DNA of 64,000 nt from Streptomyces parvus. Its GTDB lineage: Bacteria; Actinomycetota; Actinomycetes; Streptomycetales; Streptomycetaceae. The DNA lies in contig NZ_BMRY01000003.1 of the NCBI RefSeq assembly GCF_014648875.1, positions 434,001-498,000 of the forward strand. The letters run 5' to 3'. The position numbers and the translations under genes were made by a program. Below, one piece after another: positions 25,729 to 35,457 of the stretch. The notes under the pieces were generated by a model. That model saw only the letters and a list, made by a program, of their open reading frames with translations. It did no database searches and was not told the DNA's origin. The number at the start of each line of letters is the position of its first letter. Position 1 is the first letter of the stretch.

Positions 25729-25995
25729 CCCGCCTGGTTTCACCCGGGCAGACATCTGGCCGGCTGCCGCCTTCTCCGCTTCCGTCCTTCCTGCTTCCTC
25801 CGTCCTTCCGGCTGACGTGCCTACGGCACCACCGGATGCCCCTGCCGTGCTCCGAGACGCACCTGAAGCCGAGACGTACCTGAAACAGAGCCGCGCGGTG
25901 CTCGAAGCACGCCCCTGACCGGCCGGAAGCGGCGTTCCCGGAGGCTGTCGGCGTACCCGATTCCCGGTGTACGCGACCGTCAGGAGACCCGTGCC

Positions 25996-26994
25996 GTGCT
26001 GAGCCCAACGGAAGCCGCAGAGCCTGTCACGGACGGGACACCCGAGGCCGGACTTCCCGAACCCGCCGGGTCCGCCGTCCGCCGGCGTGCCCCCCGTTGG
26101 GTCGCCGCCGGGGCGGTCGTCTGGGCGACGGCGATGGCGCTCCACGCGTCGGTCCCGAACGCGGGCGTCAACGCGGGCAGCCTCTTCCAGACGCTGCTGC
26201 CCTGGACGGGCCTCGGTGTGCCGTTGCTGCTCGCTCTCGCCGTCGTACTCCGGTCCCGGATCGCCGCCGTCGCGGTCCTCGCGCCCGCCGTCGTGTGGGT
26301 CACGCTCTTCGGCGGAGCCCTCACCGACAAGCGTTCCGGCGGCGGCGATCTGACGGTGGTCAGCCACAACGTGGACGAGGGGAACACCGATCCGGCCGGG
26401 ACCGCGCGCGTGCTCGCCGCGGCCGGCGCGGACGTACTGGCGCTGGAGGAGCTGTCCGACGCGTCGGCCGCCGTCTACTCCCGCGAGCTGGCCGCCGCCT
26501 ACCCGCACCACGCGGTGATCGGCGGGGTCGGCATCTGGAGCAGGCACCCGCTGGCGGACGTGAAGGCGGTCCCGATCATGCCGTGGACCCGTGCGATGCG
26601 GGCCACGGTGCGGACCCCGGAGGGACCGCCCGTCGCCGTGTACGCGGTGCATCTGGCGTCGGTACGGGTCTCGGCGGCCGGTTTCACGACGGGCCGGCGC
26701 AACGACGCTGCCCGCGAACTGGCCGCCGCGCTCCGGTCGGAGACCGCGCCCCGGGTCGTGGTGCTGGGCGACTTCAACGGGGCGTACCGGGATCGCGCCC
26801 TGGCCCCGGTGACCTCGCGGCTGCGGTCCGCGCAGGGGGAGGCGGGCGCCGGTCTCGGGTTCACCTGGCCCGCGGCGTTCCCGGTGGTCCGCATCGACGA
26901 CGTGCTGGTACGGGGGATGACCCCGCGCGCGGCCTGGACCCTGCCCGCCACCGGCAGCGACCACCTCCCGGTGGCGGCCCGGCTGAGCCGGTGA
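25996..26994 (+). CDS. Membrane-anchored endonuclease/exonuclease/phosphatase family protein
   Basis: 332 residues. Three hydrophobic segments lie between residues 34 and 110 (WVAAGAVVWATAMALHA, LGVPLLLALAVVL, AVAVLAPAVVWVTLF). The EEP catalytic domain follows: VVSHNVDEGN, metal-binding Glu in LALEELSD, catalytic VLGDFNGAY and terminal GSDHLPV. EEP enzymes hydrolyse phosphodiesters in nucleic acids, phospholipids or sugar phosphates; the actual substrate cannot be told. The GTG start at 25996 follows AGGAG. The layout, with helices before an extracytoplasmic EEP domain, is common in actinobacteria. Confidence 0.85.
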   Translation: MLSPTEAAEPVTDGTPEAGLPEPAGSAVRRRAPRWVAAGAVVWATAMALHASVPNAGVNAGSLFQTLLPWTGLGVPLLLALAVVLRSRIAAVAVLAPAVVWVTLFGGALTDKRSGGGDLTVVSHNVDEGNTDPAGTARVLAAAGADVLALEELSDASAAVYSRELAAAYPHHAVIGGVGIWSRHPLADVKAVPIMPWTRAMRATVRTPEGPPVAVYAVHLASVRVSAAGFTTGRRNDAARELAAALRSETAPRVVVLGDFNGAYRDRALAPVTSRLRSAQGEAGAGLGFTWPAAFPVVRIDDVLVRGMTPRAAWTLPATGSDHLPVAARLSR

Positions 26995-27105
26995 GCCGTG
27001 ACCAGCAGCCGGTGAGCCGGTGACCCCTGACCAGCAGCCGGTGACCCGCTGTCCTGGTGACCGGCCCTTCGGCCCTCCCCCGACTACGATGCGAGCGACC
27101 GACCG

Positions 27106-27870
<765 letters not shown>

Positions 27871-27886
27871 GCGGCCGGCGACCGCC

Positions 27887-29206
27887 GTGGACTTCCTCAA
27901 CCCCCGCGCCCTGCGCTGGAAGATCGCCGCGCTCGCCGCGGCAGCGTGCTGCGCGGTCGCCGCCGTGGTCGGTTTCCTCGTGCACGACGCGACCCGGGAA
28001 CGCGGCCTGCGCGTCGGCACGGACCGGACGCTGACCCGGCTGATCGCCGCCGAGCGGGAGTACGACCGTACGGGGAGGGCTCCGGCCGACATCGACGTGC
28101 GGAGCAGGGACGAACTGCCGGAACCGCTGGCGCGCGACCTCGCGACCTTCGTGGGGACGGAGACGGAGCCGGAGACGGGGGCTGTGACGGGGGCTGTGAC
28201 GGAGTCGGGACCGCCGGACACCGGTGCCTACGCCACCTGGTACGACGCCGATCCCCCCAACTGGTTCTGGATGTGGGGCGCCGTGGCCGTCGCCGACGAC
28301 CGGTTCCTCGTCGTCCGGGACGACATGAGCACCGAGGTCCGCAGCCTCCAGCTCCTGGACCGCAGCATCGTGAAGTCCGTTCTCGCCGCCCTCCTGTTCG
28401 TCGTCCCCCTCGCCGCCCTCGCCACGGAACCGATCAACCGGCGGCTGCGCCACGGGGCCCGTACCGCCCGCCGCATCGCCGACGGCGACCTGGACGCCCG
28501 GATCGGCACGGCCGGGCGGGCCCGCGACGAGGTCACCGAGATGGCGTCGGCCGTCGACGACATGGCCGGCGCCCTCCAGCGCAAGCTGGAGAACGAGCGA
28601 CGCTTCACCGCCGACGTCGCGCACGAACTGCGCACCCCGCTGATGGGACTGGTCACCGCCGCCGGGCTGCTGCCCGAGGACGACGAGGCGGCCGGTCTCG
28701 TACGGGACCGGCTGCGGGCCCTGAACGCGCTGGTCGAGGACTTGCTGGAGATCTCCCGCCTCGACGCGGGCGCCGAGCGGGCCCGCCTCGACCCGGTTCC
28801 GCTGGGCGAACTGGTCGCCGACGTGGTGCGTCGTACGGGCACGGACACCCGCGTCGGCGCGGTGGACGCCGAGGTGGTGGAGACCGACCCGCGCCGGGTC
28901 GAGCGGATCGTGGTCAACCTCGTCACCAACGCCCACCGGCACGGTGCGGCCCCCGTCGAGGTGACCGTGACCGGGGCGCGGATCACCGTGCGCGACCACG
29001 GTCCCGGCTTCCCGGCCGACCTGCTGGAGCGAGGCCCCCAGCGGTTCCGCACCGGGGCGAGCGAACGCGGCCGGGGGCACGGTCTCGGCCTGACCGTCGC
29101 CCAGGGCCAGTCCGAGGTGCTCGGAGCCCGGCTGACCTTCACGAACGCCCCGGGCGGGGGAGCGGTCGCGACCCTCGACCTGACTCCGCACGCGTCCGCC
29201 GCCTGA
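27887..29206 (+). CDS. HAMP-domain sensor histidine kinase
   Basis: 439 residues. TM1 at 10-35, an extracytoplasmic segment of about 125 residues, TM2 near 165-185 (VKSVLAALLFVVPLAAL), then HAMP. The phosphoacceptor region is RRFTADVAHELRTPLMGLV (His in AHELRTP), followed by an HATPase with VNLVTNAHRHGA, DHGPGFP and GRGHGLGLTV. The extracytoplasmic part contains the repeat TGAVTGAVTES. It is the cognate partner of the OmpR-type regulator immediately upstream; the GTG start at 27887 lacks a strong ribosome site. Confidence 0.93.
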   Translation: MDFLNPRALRWKIAALAAAACCAVAAVVGFLVHDATRERGLRVGTDRTLTRLIAAEREYDRTGRAPADIDVRSRDELPEPLARDLATFVGTETEPETGAVTGAVTESGPPDTGAYATWYDADPPNWFWMWGAVAVADDRFLVVRDDMSTEVRSLQLLDRSIVKSVLAALLFVVPLAALATEPINRRLRHGARTARRIADGDLDARIGTAGRARDEVTEMASAVDDMAGALQRKLENERRFTADVAHELRTPLMGLVTAAGLLPEDDEAAGLVRDRLRALNALVEDLLEISRLDAGAERARLDPVPLGELVADVVRRTGTDTRVGAVDAEVVETDPRRVERIVVNLVTNAHRHGAAPVEVTVTGARITVRDHGPGFPADLLERGPQRFRTGASERGRGHGLGLTVAQGQSEVLGARLTFTNAPGGGAVATLDLTPHASAA

Positions 29207-29323
29207 TACGGAACCGAAACGCACTCTCGCGGCCGTCGAAACGGTGCCGTACGGGGCCGGAAGAACGACTCCTCGAAGGTGACACCGGTACGGGAAACCG
29301 CACCGGTCCACCTGGAGGAACCC

Positions 29324-30328
29324 ATGCCCGCAGCCCCCACTGTCACCCCTTCCGCCGGGAGCGGTGTGCGCTTTCGCCGCTCGGTCCTCGTACCGCTGAC
29401 GGCCGCCGTGGTGCTCGCCGCCGGGACGGGAGGGTGGTACGCGGTCGGCGGCAGCGGCGGGTCCATGAACGGGCCGGGCGGCGACGGCGGCCCGGGGGAG
29501 GGGGTGGCGCCGCTCGCCCGGTCGCTGCATCTGCCGTGGCCGCGCGAGGGGCAGGCGAGCGTGGCGGTGGAGGGGATCGGCAGCCTCGGCACCCGGGGCG
29601 AGCAGAAGCCGGTTCCGATCGCCAGCGTCACCAAGGTCATGACGGCCTATGTGATCCTCAAGGACCACCCGATGCGGGCCGATGCCCCCGGCGCGACCGT
29701 GGTCGCCGATCAGCGGGCGGCCGACGAGTCGTACTCCTCCGTCGAGACGACCGCTCCCGTGCTCGCCGGGCGGGAGTACACCCAACGCCGGCTGCTGGAG
29801 CTGATGATGGTGCCGTCGGGCAACAACGTGGCCCGGCTGCTGGCCCGTTGGGACGCGGGTGACGAGAAGGCGTTCGTCGCGAAGATGAACCGGACCGCCG
29901 CCGGGCTCGGTATGCGCGCCACCACGTACACCGGGGTGAGCGGCATGGAGACGAGTACGCGGAGCACGGCGGCCGACCAACTGGCCCTGGCCCGCGCCGT
30001 GATGAAGGACCCGGCCTTCCGGCAGATCGTGGCGACCGCCTCCGTCACGGCCCCGGGCACCGGGGTGACCTTCCGCAACACCAACAAGCTGCTCGGCCAC
30101 GACGGGGTCATCGGCCTGAAGACGGGCTCGTCCACCCCGGCGGGCGGCAACCTCGTCTGGGCCACGCGGCAGAAGGTCGCCGGGGCCGACCGTCTGGTCC
30201 TCGGGGTCGTGCTGCACCAGCGGGCCGGCACGACCCCCGCCGAGGGCAGTGCCGCCGCCCACGAGGCGAGCCGCGCCCTGATCGCCGCGCTCCGGGCGGA
30301 GCTTCCGACGACGGCGAACAGGGCGTAG
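29324..30328 (+). CDS. D-alanyl-D-alanine carboxypeptidase (serine-type, DacA/PBP5 family)
   Basis: 334 residues. An N-terminal membrane anchor or signal (RRSVLVPLTAAVVLAAGTGGWY) is followed by the catalytic domain with SxxK (ASVTKVM), SxN (PSGNNVARLL) and KTG (GLKTGSSTPAGGN). It trims the terminal D-Ala of peptidoglycan pentapeptides outside the membrane. The ATG at 29324 has GGAGG six bases before, which decides it over the upstream in-frame start. It lies 117 bp after the kinase gene; regulation by that two-component system is plausible. Confidence 0.93.
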   Translation: MPAAPTVTPSAGSGVRFRRSVLVPLTAAVVLAAGTGGWYAVGGSGGSMNGPGGDGGPGEGVAPLARSLHLPWPREGQASVAVEGIGSLGTRGEQKPVPIASVTKVMTAYVILKDHPMRADAPGATVVADQRAADESYSSVETTAPVLAGREYTQRRLLELMMVPSGNNVARLLARWDAGDEKAFVAKMNRTAAGLGMRATTYTGVSGMETSTRSTAADQLALARAVMKDPAFRQIVATASVTAPGTGVTFRNTNKLLGHDGVIGLKTGSSTPAGGNLVWATRQKVAGADRLVLGVVLHQRAGTTPAEGSAAAHEASRALIAALRAELPTTANRA

Positions 30329-30333
30329 CGGTA

Positions 30334-30363
30334 GAGGCCCTGCCGGTCGTCAGTGCAGGGTCT
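30334..30363. terminator. Weak convergent terminator
   Basis: Imperfect stem AGGCCCTGC / GCAGGGTCTT overlapping the stop codon of the old-yellow-enzyme gene, between two convergent genes only 21 bp apart. Confidence 0.45.
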
Positions 30364-31549
30364 TCAGCATCTCCGCGGCGAACGGCGTGATGTCCTCGGT
30401 GCGCCCGCGCAGGGTCTTCGCCGCCCACGCGGGATCGGCGATCAGAGCCCGTCCGACGGCGACCATGTCGAACTCGTCGCGCTCCATCCGGTCCAGCAGC
30501 TGTTCGATGCCGGTGACGCTGGAGTCGTTGCCCTGGAAGGCGCTGAAGAAGTCGCCGTCCAGGCCGACCGATCCGACGGTGAGGGTCGGCCGGCCGCTGA
30601 TCTTCTTCACCCATCCGGCCAGGTTCAGGTCGGAGTCCTCGAACTCCGGCAGCCAGTAGCGGCGGGTGGACGCGTGGAAGACGTCGACACCGGCTTCGGC
30701 CAGCGGGGTGAGCAGGGCGTCCAGCTCCTGCGGGGTCTCGGCGAGCTTCGCCTCGTACGCGTCCGCCTTCCACTGGGACATCCGGAAGAAGAGGGGGAAG
30801 GCGTCGGACACGGCGGCACGGCAGGCGGCCACGATCTCGGCCGCGAACCGGGTGCGGGCGACCAGGTCCCCGCCGTAGGCGTCGGTCCGCCGGTTGCTGC
30901 CGGACCACAGGAACTGGTCGATCAAGTAACCGTGGGCGCCATGTAGTTCGGCGCCGTCGAAGCCGAGGCGCTCGGCGGCGGCCGCCGCGTCGGCGAAGGC
31001 GGCGATGACGTCGTCGAGGTCCTTCTGCGTCATGGCGCGGCCCTTGGGCTCGCCGCTCAGGGAGATCCCCGAGGGCCCGACCGGCTCGGCGTCCGGGACG
31101 GGCCCGGCGCCTTCGGTGCGGGTGATGCCCACGTGCCACAGTTGCGGGATGATCGCGCCGCCCGCCCGGTGCACGGAGTCCGCCACGTGTCCCCAGCCCG
31201 CGAGCGCGGCCTCGCCGTGGAAGCGGGGAACCCGGTCGCTGGTCCCGGCGGACTCGTGGTCGACGTAGGTGCCCTCGGTGATGATCAGTCCGACGTCGGC
31301 GGCGGCGCGGCGGGTGTAGTAGTCCGCCACGTCCTGCCCCGGAACGCCGTCCGGGGAGAACTGCCGGGTCATGGGCGCCATGGCGATCCGGTTACGGGCG
31401 GTGAGCCCGCGCACCGAGAACGGCCGGGAGAGGGCGCTCGCGGCACGGTCGGCGGCGCTCACGAAGTCTGCCGTGCCTGCCGAGCCCGTCGCGCCTGCCG
31501 AGCCCGCCGCGTCTGCCGTCGTCGCGTCTGCCGTCGTCGTGTCTGTCAC
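30350..31549 (-). CDS. NADH:flavin oxidoreductase / old yellow enzyme family
   Basis: 399 residues forming a TIM barrel. OYE hallmarks are RNRIAMAPMTRQFS (FMN loop), IPQLWHVG, FDGAELHGAHGYLIDQFL (His and substrate loop), NRRTDAYGG, and C-terminal MVAVGRALIADP. It reduces activated C=C bonds of enones using FMN and NAD(P)H. The GTG at 31549, eight bases after AGGA, is the probable start; residues 3-35 are a low-complexity Thr/Ala/Gly stretch not belonging to the barrel. It is convergent with the carboxypeptidase gene. The physiological substrate is unknown. Confidence 0.9.
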   Translation of the reverse strand: MTDTTTADATTADAAGSAGATGSAGTADFVSAADRAASALSRPFSVRGLTARNRIAMAPMTRQFSPDGVPGQDVADYYTRRAAADVGLIITEGTYVDHESAGTSDRVPRFHGEAALAGWGHVADSVHRAGGAIIPQLWHVGITRTEGAGPVPDAEPVGPSGISLSGEPKGRAMTQKDLDDVIAAFADAAAAAERLGFDGAELHGAHGYLIDQFLWSGSNRRTDAYGGDLVARTRFAAEIVAACRAAVSDAFPLFFRMSQWKADAYEAKLAETPQELDALLTPLAEAGVDVFHASTRRYWLPEFEDSDLNLAGWVKKISGRPTLTVGSVGLDGDFFSAFQGNDSSVTGIEQLLDRMERDEFDMVAVGRALIADPAWAAKTLRGRTEDITPFAAEMLKTLH

Positions 31550-31715
31550 GTCGATGTCCTGTCCGTAGCCGGGGTGTCCACCCGGGGCCAACACGCTCGG
31601 GCGGCGTGGACATCCCGGCATCGGCCGCGACGGCAGTAAAGAGTGGGCAAAGAACGGAGTGCGCCTCCGGTGTCTTTCGGTCCTTTCGGTGCCTTCCGGG
31701 GCCCTGCGCAGGCGA

Positions 31716-31767
31716 CTCACACCCGCCCCGACTCAGGCGGCCTCACACCCGCCCCGACTCAGGCCGC
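31716..31767. repeat. 26-bp tandem duplication
   Basis: CTCACACCCGCCCCGACTCA plus six bases is repeated twice head to tail (31716-31741, 31742-31767) with one mismatch. It lies just beyond, and partly over, the 3' end of the membrane-protein gene that follows. Confidence 0.85.
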
Positions 31768-32988
31768 CGGCTTCTCCGGCTTCTCCGGTTTCTCCGGCAG
31801 TTTCAGGTCCGTGCAGGCCCCGCGCCGTACCTGATCCGCGGCGAACGCGGACACGTACGTGCGCAGCAGCACGCGCTGCTCGTACTGCTCGGCCTCGGTC
31901 GGCGGCACGTACTTCGTGCCCGGTTCCCGGTGCCGGTCGGGGTAGTCCTGACCCCAGTGCGCGGCGAAGCCGACGTCGTCCCCGTCGCACCTGGCGACGG
32001 CCCACGCCCGGTGTTCGGTGAGGGCGGGCCTCCGGGTGATGCCCCGGCCCATCGGCAGGGGATCGGGGCCCGAGCCCATCTCCCTGACCCGCGGGCCCCA
32101 GTCGCCGCGCCAGGCGGTCAGCTCGATGATCGCCGCGCCCTCCCGTGCGTCCTCGTACGTCTCCGTGGCACGCAGGGTGCACCGGCCGACGATCCCGCCG
32201 TCGGCGATGGCGATGCGGACTTCGCCGTCGCGCCCCGCCGCCGGGACGCGCGTGGTGGCGAGTGCGTCGCAGGCGGTGCCCTTCGCCCCGGCGCGGGGCA
32301 CGTACGTCCCCTCGTCCGGCACCGCGCCGTCCGCCGGGGCGGGCAACGGCTCGCCGCCGCAGCCGAGCTTCCCGGTCACGACGTTCGTCATGTGGACGGC
32401 GAGCCGCAGCATGGCCGCCTTCTCCGCGGGGCTGTGGGCGAAGTACGTCCAGGTGCCCACGAGGAGTCTGTGCTGTTCCGCCGGGGTCCGGCCGGCGCGC
32501 GGGCATTCGGGCATCAGGTAGACGAGGCTGTTCTCGTCCTCGAAGCCGGGCAGTCCGCCCGGCAGCACGGCGTGCGGTGGGCGGGAGGTTCCGGCCAGCC
32601 CGAGTTCCTGGTCCCGCTCGCGTCCCTCCGGGTAGGCGTCGACGGCGACCACGACCTGGCCGTTCTCGTCCCTCAACACACAGCTGTACGTGCCGTTCTC
32701 GGCGTCGAAGGACTCCTCCGTCTCCCCGAGCCGCAGGTCCGTCCGCACGATCTCCAGTTCCCCGGAGGGCAGTTGGCCCCCGCACGCCTCGCGCGCCACC
32801 CACCAGTCCCTCACCGGTTCCCGTACGGAGTAGCCGACGATCAGCAGGACGACCAGCGCCCAGAGCCCGGCCACCAGCCACCTGCGGTGCCGGGAGGACC
32901 AGTCCTTCACCCGGTCCTCCAGCCGGGTCCCCGTCCGATTACCCGCGCTCAACTCCACTTCCGCATCCCCCGCTCGCCCGTATGTCAC
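31759..32988 (-). CDS. Single-pass membrane hypothetical protein
   Basis: 409 residues. About 37 N-terminal cytoplasmic residues, one membrane helix (WLVAGLWALVVLLIVGYSV), then a 340-residue extracytoplasmic part. The latter has a recurring layout of about 100 residues with strands ending in cysteines (YSCVLRD, GRCTLRATE), suggesting two similar beta domains. The C-terminus is a short EKP repeat (PEKPEKPEKPAA). I do not recognise a named family. It starts with GTG at 32988. Nothing nearby indicates a role. Confidence 0.75.
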   Translation of the reverse strand: MTYGRAGDAEVELSAGNRTGTRLEDRVKDWSSRHRRWLVAGLWALVVLLIVGYSVREPVRDWWVAREACGGQLPSGELEIVRTDLRLGETEESFDAENGTYSCVLRDENGQVVVAVDAYPEGRERDQELGLAGTSRPPHAVLPGGLPGFEDENSLVYLMPECPRAGRTPAEQHRLLVGTWTYFAHSPAEKAAMLRLAVHMTNVVTGKLGCGGEPLPAPADGAVPDEGTYVPRAGAKGTACDALATTRVPAAGRDGEVRIAIADGGIVGRCTLRATETYEDAREGAAIIELTAWRGDWGPRVREMGSGPDPLPMGRGITRRPALTEHRAWAVARCDGDDVGFAAHWGQDYPDRHREPGTKYVPPTEAEQYEQRVLLRTYVSAFAADQVRRGACTDLKLPEKPEKPEKPAA

Positions 32989-33199
32989 GTCCGTACCAGT
33001 GTGATCAACGGCCCCGAGGCCTGACCGCCCGGGTCTCGCGGACGGCGGATCACGGGGCCGCCGACGAGACCGAGTTGTGACCTGACCGACAGCCGCACAC
33101 CGATGACTTCACCGCCCGGCGCCGGTCATAAGTGCGACACCATCGGAACCGCATCCGCTCCACATCCGCTCCACATCCGAACCACAGACGGGACAGACC

Positions 33200-33415
33200 A
33201 TGACCGACAACGCTGTGAAGGGCCCTGCCAGCTACTTCCCCTCGATCGAGAAGAAGTACGGCCGCCCGGTCGCCGAGTGGAAGGACCTCATCCGTACCTC
33301 CCCGCTGACGAAGCACATGGAGTTGGTCGGCTGGCTCAAGTCCGAACACGGCCTGGGTCACGGGCACGCCAACGCCCTGGTGGCGCACACGCTCGCGGAG
33401 GACAGCACCGGCTGA
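33200..33415 (+). CDS. DUF4287 family protein
   Basis: 71 residues that are nearly all one DUF4287 domain: GPASYFPSIEKKYGRPVAEW, then HMELVGWLKSEHGLGHGHANALVAH. The domain often occurs in small stand-alone proteins or fused to DUF5655; biochemical function unknown. It starts with ATG at 33200. It is followed by a weak stem (AAGGAG/CTCCTT near 33434) before the next gene. Confidence 0.88.
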   Translation: MTDNAVKGPASYFPSIEKKYGRPVAEWKDLIRTSPLTKHMELVGWLKSEHGLGHGHANALVAHTLAEDSTG

Positions 33416-33576
33416 CACGGCCGTCCCACGGGAAAGGAGCAGGGCTACTCCTTCGGCTTCCCCGTGCGTTGAGCGAAGCTCCGCGATCCAACCACCCCCG
33501 GACGGACACAGAATCTGCACGCGCCAGTAGAGTGCGATGCTTGTTCGATTCGCCGGGAGGCGGAGGGGGAGGGATC

Positions 33577-34047
33577 GTGGGGGCACAACTGCGCGACACC
33601 GCTACGGAATTGGCGGGCGTGCTGTGGCGTGAGCACACCGTGTACCGGGAGCGGTCCGGGGGGATGGTGATCCGGGGCGAACACGTACGGCGCTGGATCA
33701 GCCTCGCCCCGGCGGGCGGCCGGGACGAGATCCTCGTACGCGCCGGGCGCATCCTGGACGGCGGCACCACCGCCCCGGCACGCTCGGAGGCCGTGGTGCA
33801 CCTCTCCGCCGGTACGGACGTACTCGCCGCAGCCTGCCGACGCCTGCTGGCCGAGGCGGCGTCCGACGCGGAGCGGGCCCCGCGGGGCGGCGCGGCGCCC
33901 GGTTCCGGCAGGGCCCGCCGAGCGGGAAAGACCGCGCGCCGCAAGGGCAGGGGGCGGCACACCGGGTTCGGCTCGTGGGTGATCGTCATCTGCGTCGTCG
34001 GGGTGATCGGCCTGTACGTCTACAGCAACGCGGCACTGCACGGCTGA
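33577..34047 (+). CDS. Tail-anchored hypothetical protein
   Basis: 156 residues from a GTG preceded by GGAGGGGGAGGG. A compact N-terminal domain (LRDTATELAGVLWREHTVYRER ... LAAACRRLLAEAA) is followed by a basic linker rich in Arg/Lys/Gly (about 100-130) and a C-terminal hydrophobic helix (WVIVICVVGVIGLYVY). This predicts a tail-anchored membrane protein with the domain in the cytoplasm. No family recognised. It is convergent with the next gene and overlaps it slightly at the 3' ends. Confidence 0.65.
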   Translation: MGAQLRDTATELAGVLWREHTVYRERSGGMVIRGEHVRRWISLAPAGGRDEILVRAGRILDGGTTAPARSEAVVHLSAGTDVLAAACRRLLAEAASDAERAPRGGAAPGSGRARRAGKTARRKGRGRHTGFGSWVIVICVVGVIGLYVYSNAALHG

Positions 34048-34523
34048 CGCGCCCGACCGGGTCGGGCCGGGCCGGATCCGGGTCTGTCCCGGCCCGGGTC
34101 TGTCCCGGTGAAGGGGTCGGCCGTCACACCCCAGGAGAAGACGAACCCGCCCCGTGAAGCGTCGTACGTGACGGCGGCACCCGAGCTCTCCAGACCGAAC
34201 CGCTCATGGAGCCACCCGTCCATGGCCAAGGCCGCGGCCTCGGACCGATAGTCACTCAGCGGGTAGCCGAGCGAGGACGTGCGAATGAGGACACCGTCGG
34301 GTGCGAGCTCGCTCAGGGCGCGGGCGTTGAGGGATACCCCGAACGCCAGCCACGCGGCGTCCTTCCAGTGCAGCCCGGATGCCGGCAGGGCGAGCCAGAT
34401 CTTCCCGTGGATCTGCATGCTGTGCGGCGGGATCCCGCCGTCGAGCGGAGCGGTGTCGGCCCGCAGATTCACCGCGAGCCCGCCCGCCGGGCCCCGAAAG
34501 CGGAACGCGAATGCGTGGACCAC
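34020..34523 (-). CDS. Hypothetical protein
   Basis: 167 residues from GTG at 34523, seven bases after AAGGA and eight bases after the stop of the DUF6243 gene, so part of the same operon. It contains FRFRGPAGGLAVNLRADTAPLDGG, then HGKIWLALPASGLHWKDAAW and a DGWLHERFGLESSG segment, a mixed alpha/beta pattern. The last 25 residues are Pro/Gly/Arg-rich and overlap the convergent gene by 28 bp; the true domain probably ends near residue 140. No family recognised. Confidence 0.65.
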   Translation of the reverse strand: MVHAFAFRFRGPAGGLAVNLRADTAPLDGGIPPHSMQIHGKIWLALPASGLHWKDAAWLAFGVSLNARALSELAPDGVLIRTSSLGYPLSDYRSEAAALAMDGWLHERFGLESSGAAVTYDASRGGFVFSWGVTADPFTGTDPGRDRPGSGPARPGRARQPCSAALL

Positions 34524-34530
34524 GGGTCCT

Positions 34531-34821
34531 TCAGCCGGCGGCGGTGTCCGTCTGCCCGGCGCCCTCCGCCGTGCCCGCCTGCCCGGCACCCTCCGTTGCG
34601 CCGGCCTGTCCAGACCCCTCGGGCGTGTCCGTCTGCCCGACACCCCCGCTCGCACCCGTCTTCTCCCGCATCTTGCGCACCAGCTCCGCCTTCTGGTCGG
34701 CCGCGTTCTTGCGGTCGAGGTTGCGGTGCGGCCCGTTGTTCTGCCGCTCGGCGCGGGACTGGCGCTTGCGCTGGCCTCCGCCCATGCCCACGGGATTGTT
34801 GATGTTCTTGCTGTCGGTCAT
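34531..34821 (-). CDS. DUF6243 family protein
   Basis: 96 residues. The N-terminal 55 residues (MTDSKNINNPVGMGGGQRKR, then SRAERQNNGPHRNLDRKNAADQKAELVRKMRE) match the small basic DUF6243 family of Streptomyces. The C-terminus is a Gly/Gln/Glu repeat with the unit EGAGQAGTA, about four copies, probably disordered. A GGGAG precedes the ATG, which overlaps the upstream gene stop (ATGA). Function unknown. Confidence 0.75.
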   Translation of the reverse strand: MTDSKNINNPVGMGGGQRKRQSRAERQNNGPHRNLDRKNAADQKAELVRKMREKTGASGGVGQTDTPEGSGQAGATEGAGQAGTAEGAGQTDTAAG

Positions 34822-35420
34822 GGTTTCTCCCGGGATGAGGTGATCTGAACCATGGGCCCCTCGACGCGCACCGCGCCCGCCGTGAAAACGGCCCAGAGCA
34901 GATCCTGGCATCCGAAGAAGGACTCCCCCCAACTGTCCACCCGGACATGGACGCGGGACGGTCCGGCCACCGTGGCGTCCCACCACTCCCAGCCCCGGGA
35001 GTCCTCGTCCTGGTCGAAGCGGTACAGCCAGTCCTGGAGATCCCACGGTCCGCCGCCCCCGGTGTGGTCCGCGTACGCCTCGCGGCCCGCCCGGGCGAAC
35101 CGCGGTGCCCGCTCCTCACCCCCGCCCCCGGACCCGGGCCCCGAACACACCTCGGCGAACCACCCCGGGATCTCGTCGACCGGCAGGCTCTCCTGCTCGA
35201 AGTCCGCCGTGCAGCCCAGCCGTACGGCAGGCGCGAGCACGGACCGCAGGCGTTCCACATACGCCGCGGTGTCCCCGGAGACATCGATGACGAAGAGGGA
35301 GAGGACGGGGGGCGCGGCATCCGCACCCGGGCGCTGCGGGACATGCCGGTGCTGCGGGACAGGCCGGCACTGCCGGAGACGAAGGAGCTCGGCGGCCAGG
35401 CTGTCGCCGGTGTGCATCAT
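34818..35420 (-). CDS. Hypothetical protein
   Basis: 200 residues. Core segments are SLFVIDVSGDTAAYVERLRSV, WLYRFDQDEDSRGWEWWDA and RVHVRVDSWGESFFGCQDLLWAVFTAGA. The pattern suggests an alpha/beta protein of the kind found beside RHS toxins, but I cannot name a family. It heads a three-gene minus-strand set (this gene, DUF6243, hypothetical) with overlaps of four bases or close spacing. Confidence 0.65.
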   Translation of the reverse strand: MMHTGDSLAAELLRLRQCRPVPQHRHVPQRPGADAAPPVLSLFVIDVSGDTAAYVERLRSVLAPAVRLGCTADFEQESLPVDEIPGWFAEVCSGPGSGGGGEERAPRFARAGREAYADHTGGGGPWDLQDWLYRFDQDEDSRGWEWWDATVAGPSRVHVRVDSWGESFFGCQDLLWAVFTAGAVRVEGPMVQITSSREKP

Positions 35421-35457
35421 CCGGGAGGGGTGCCCTTCCCGGGGCCACGCATGCCGC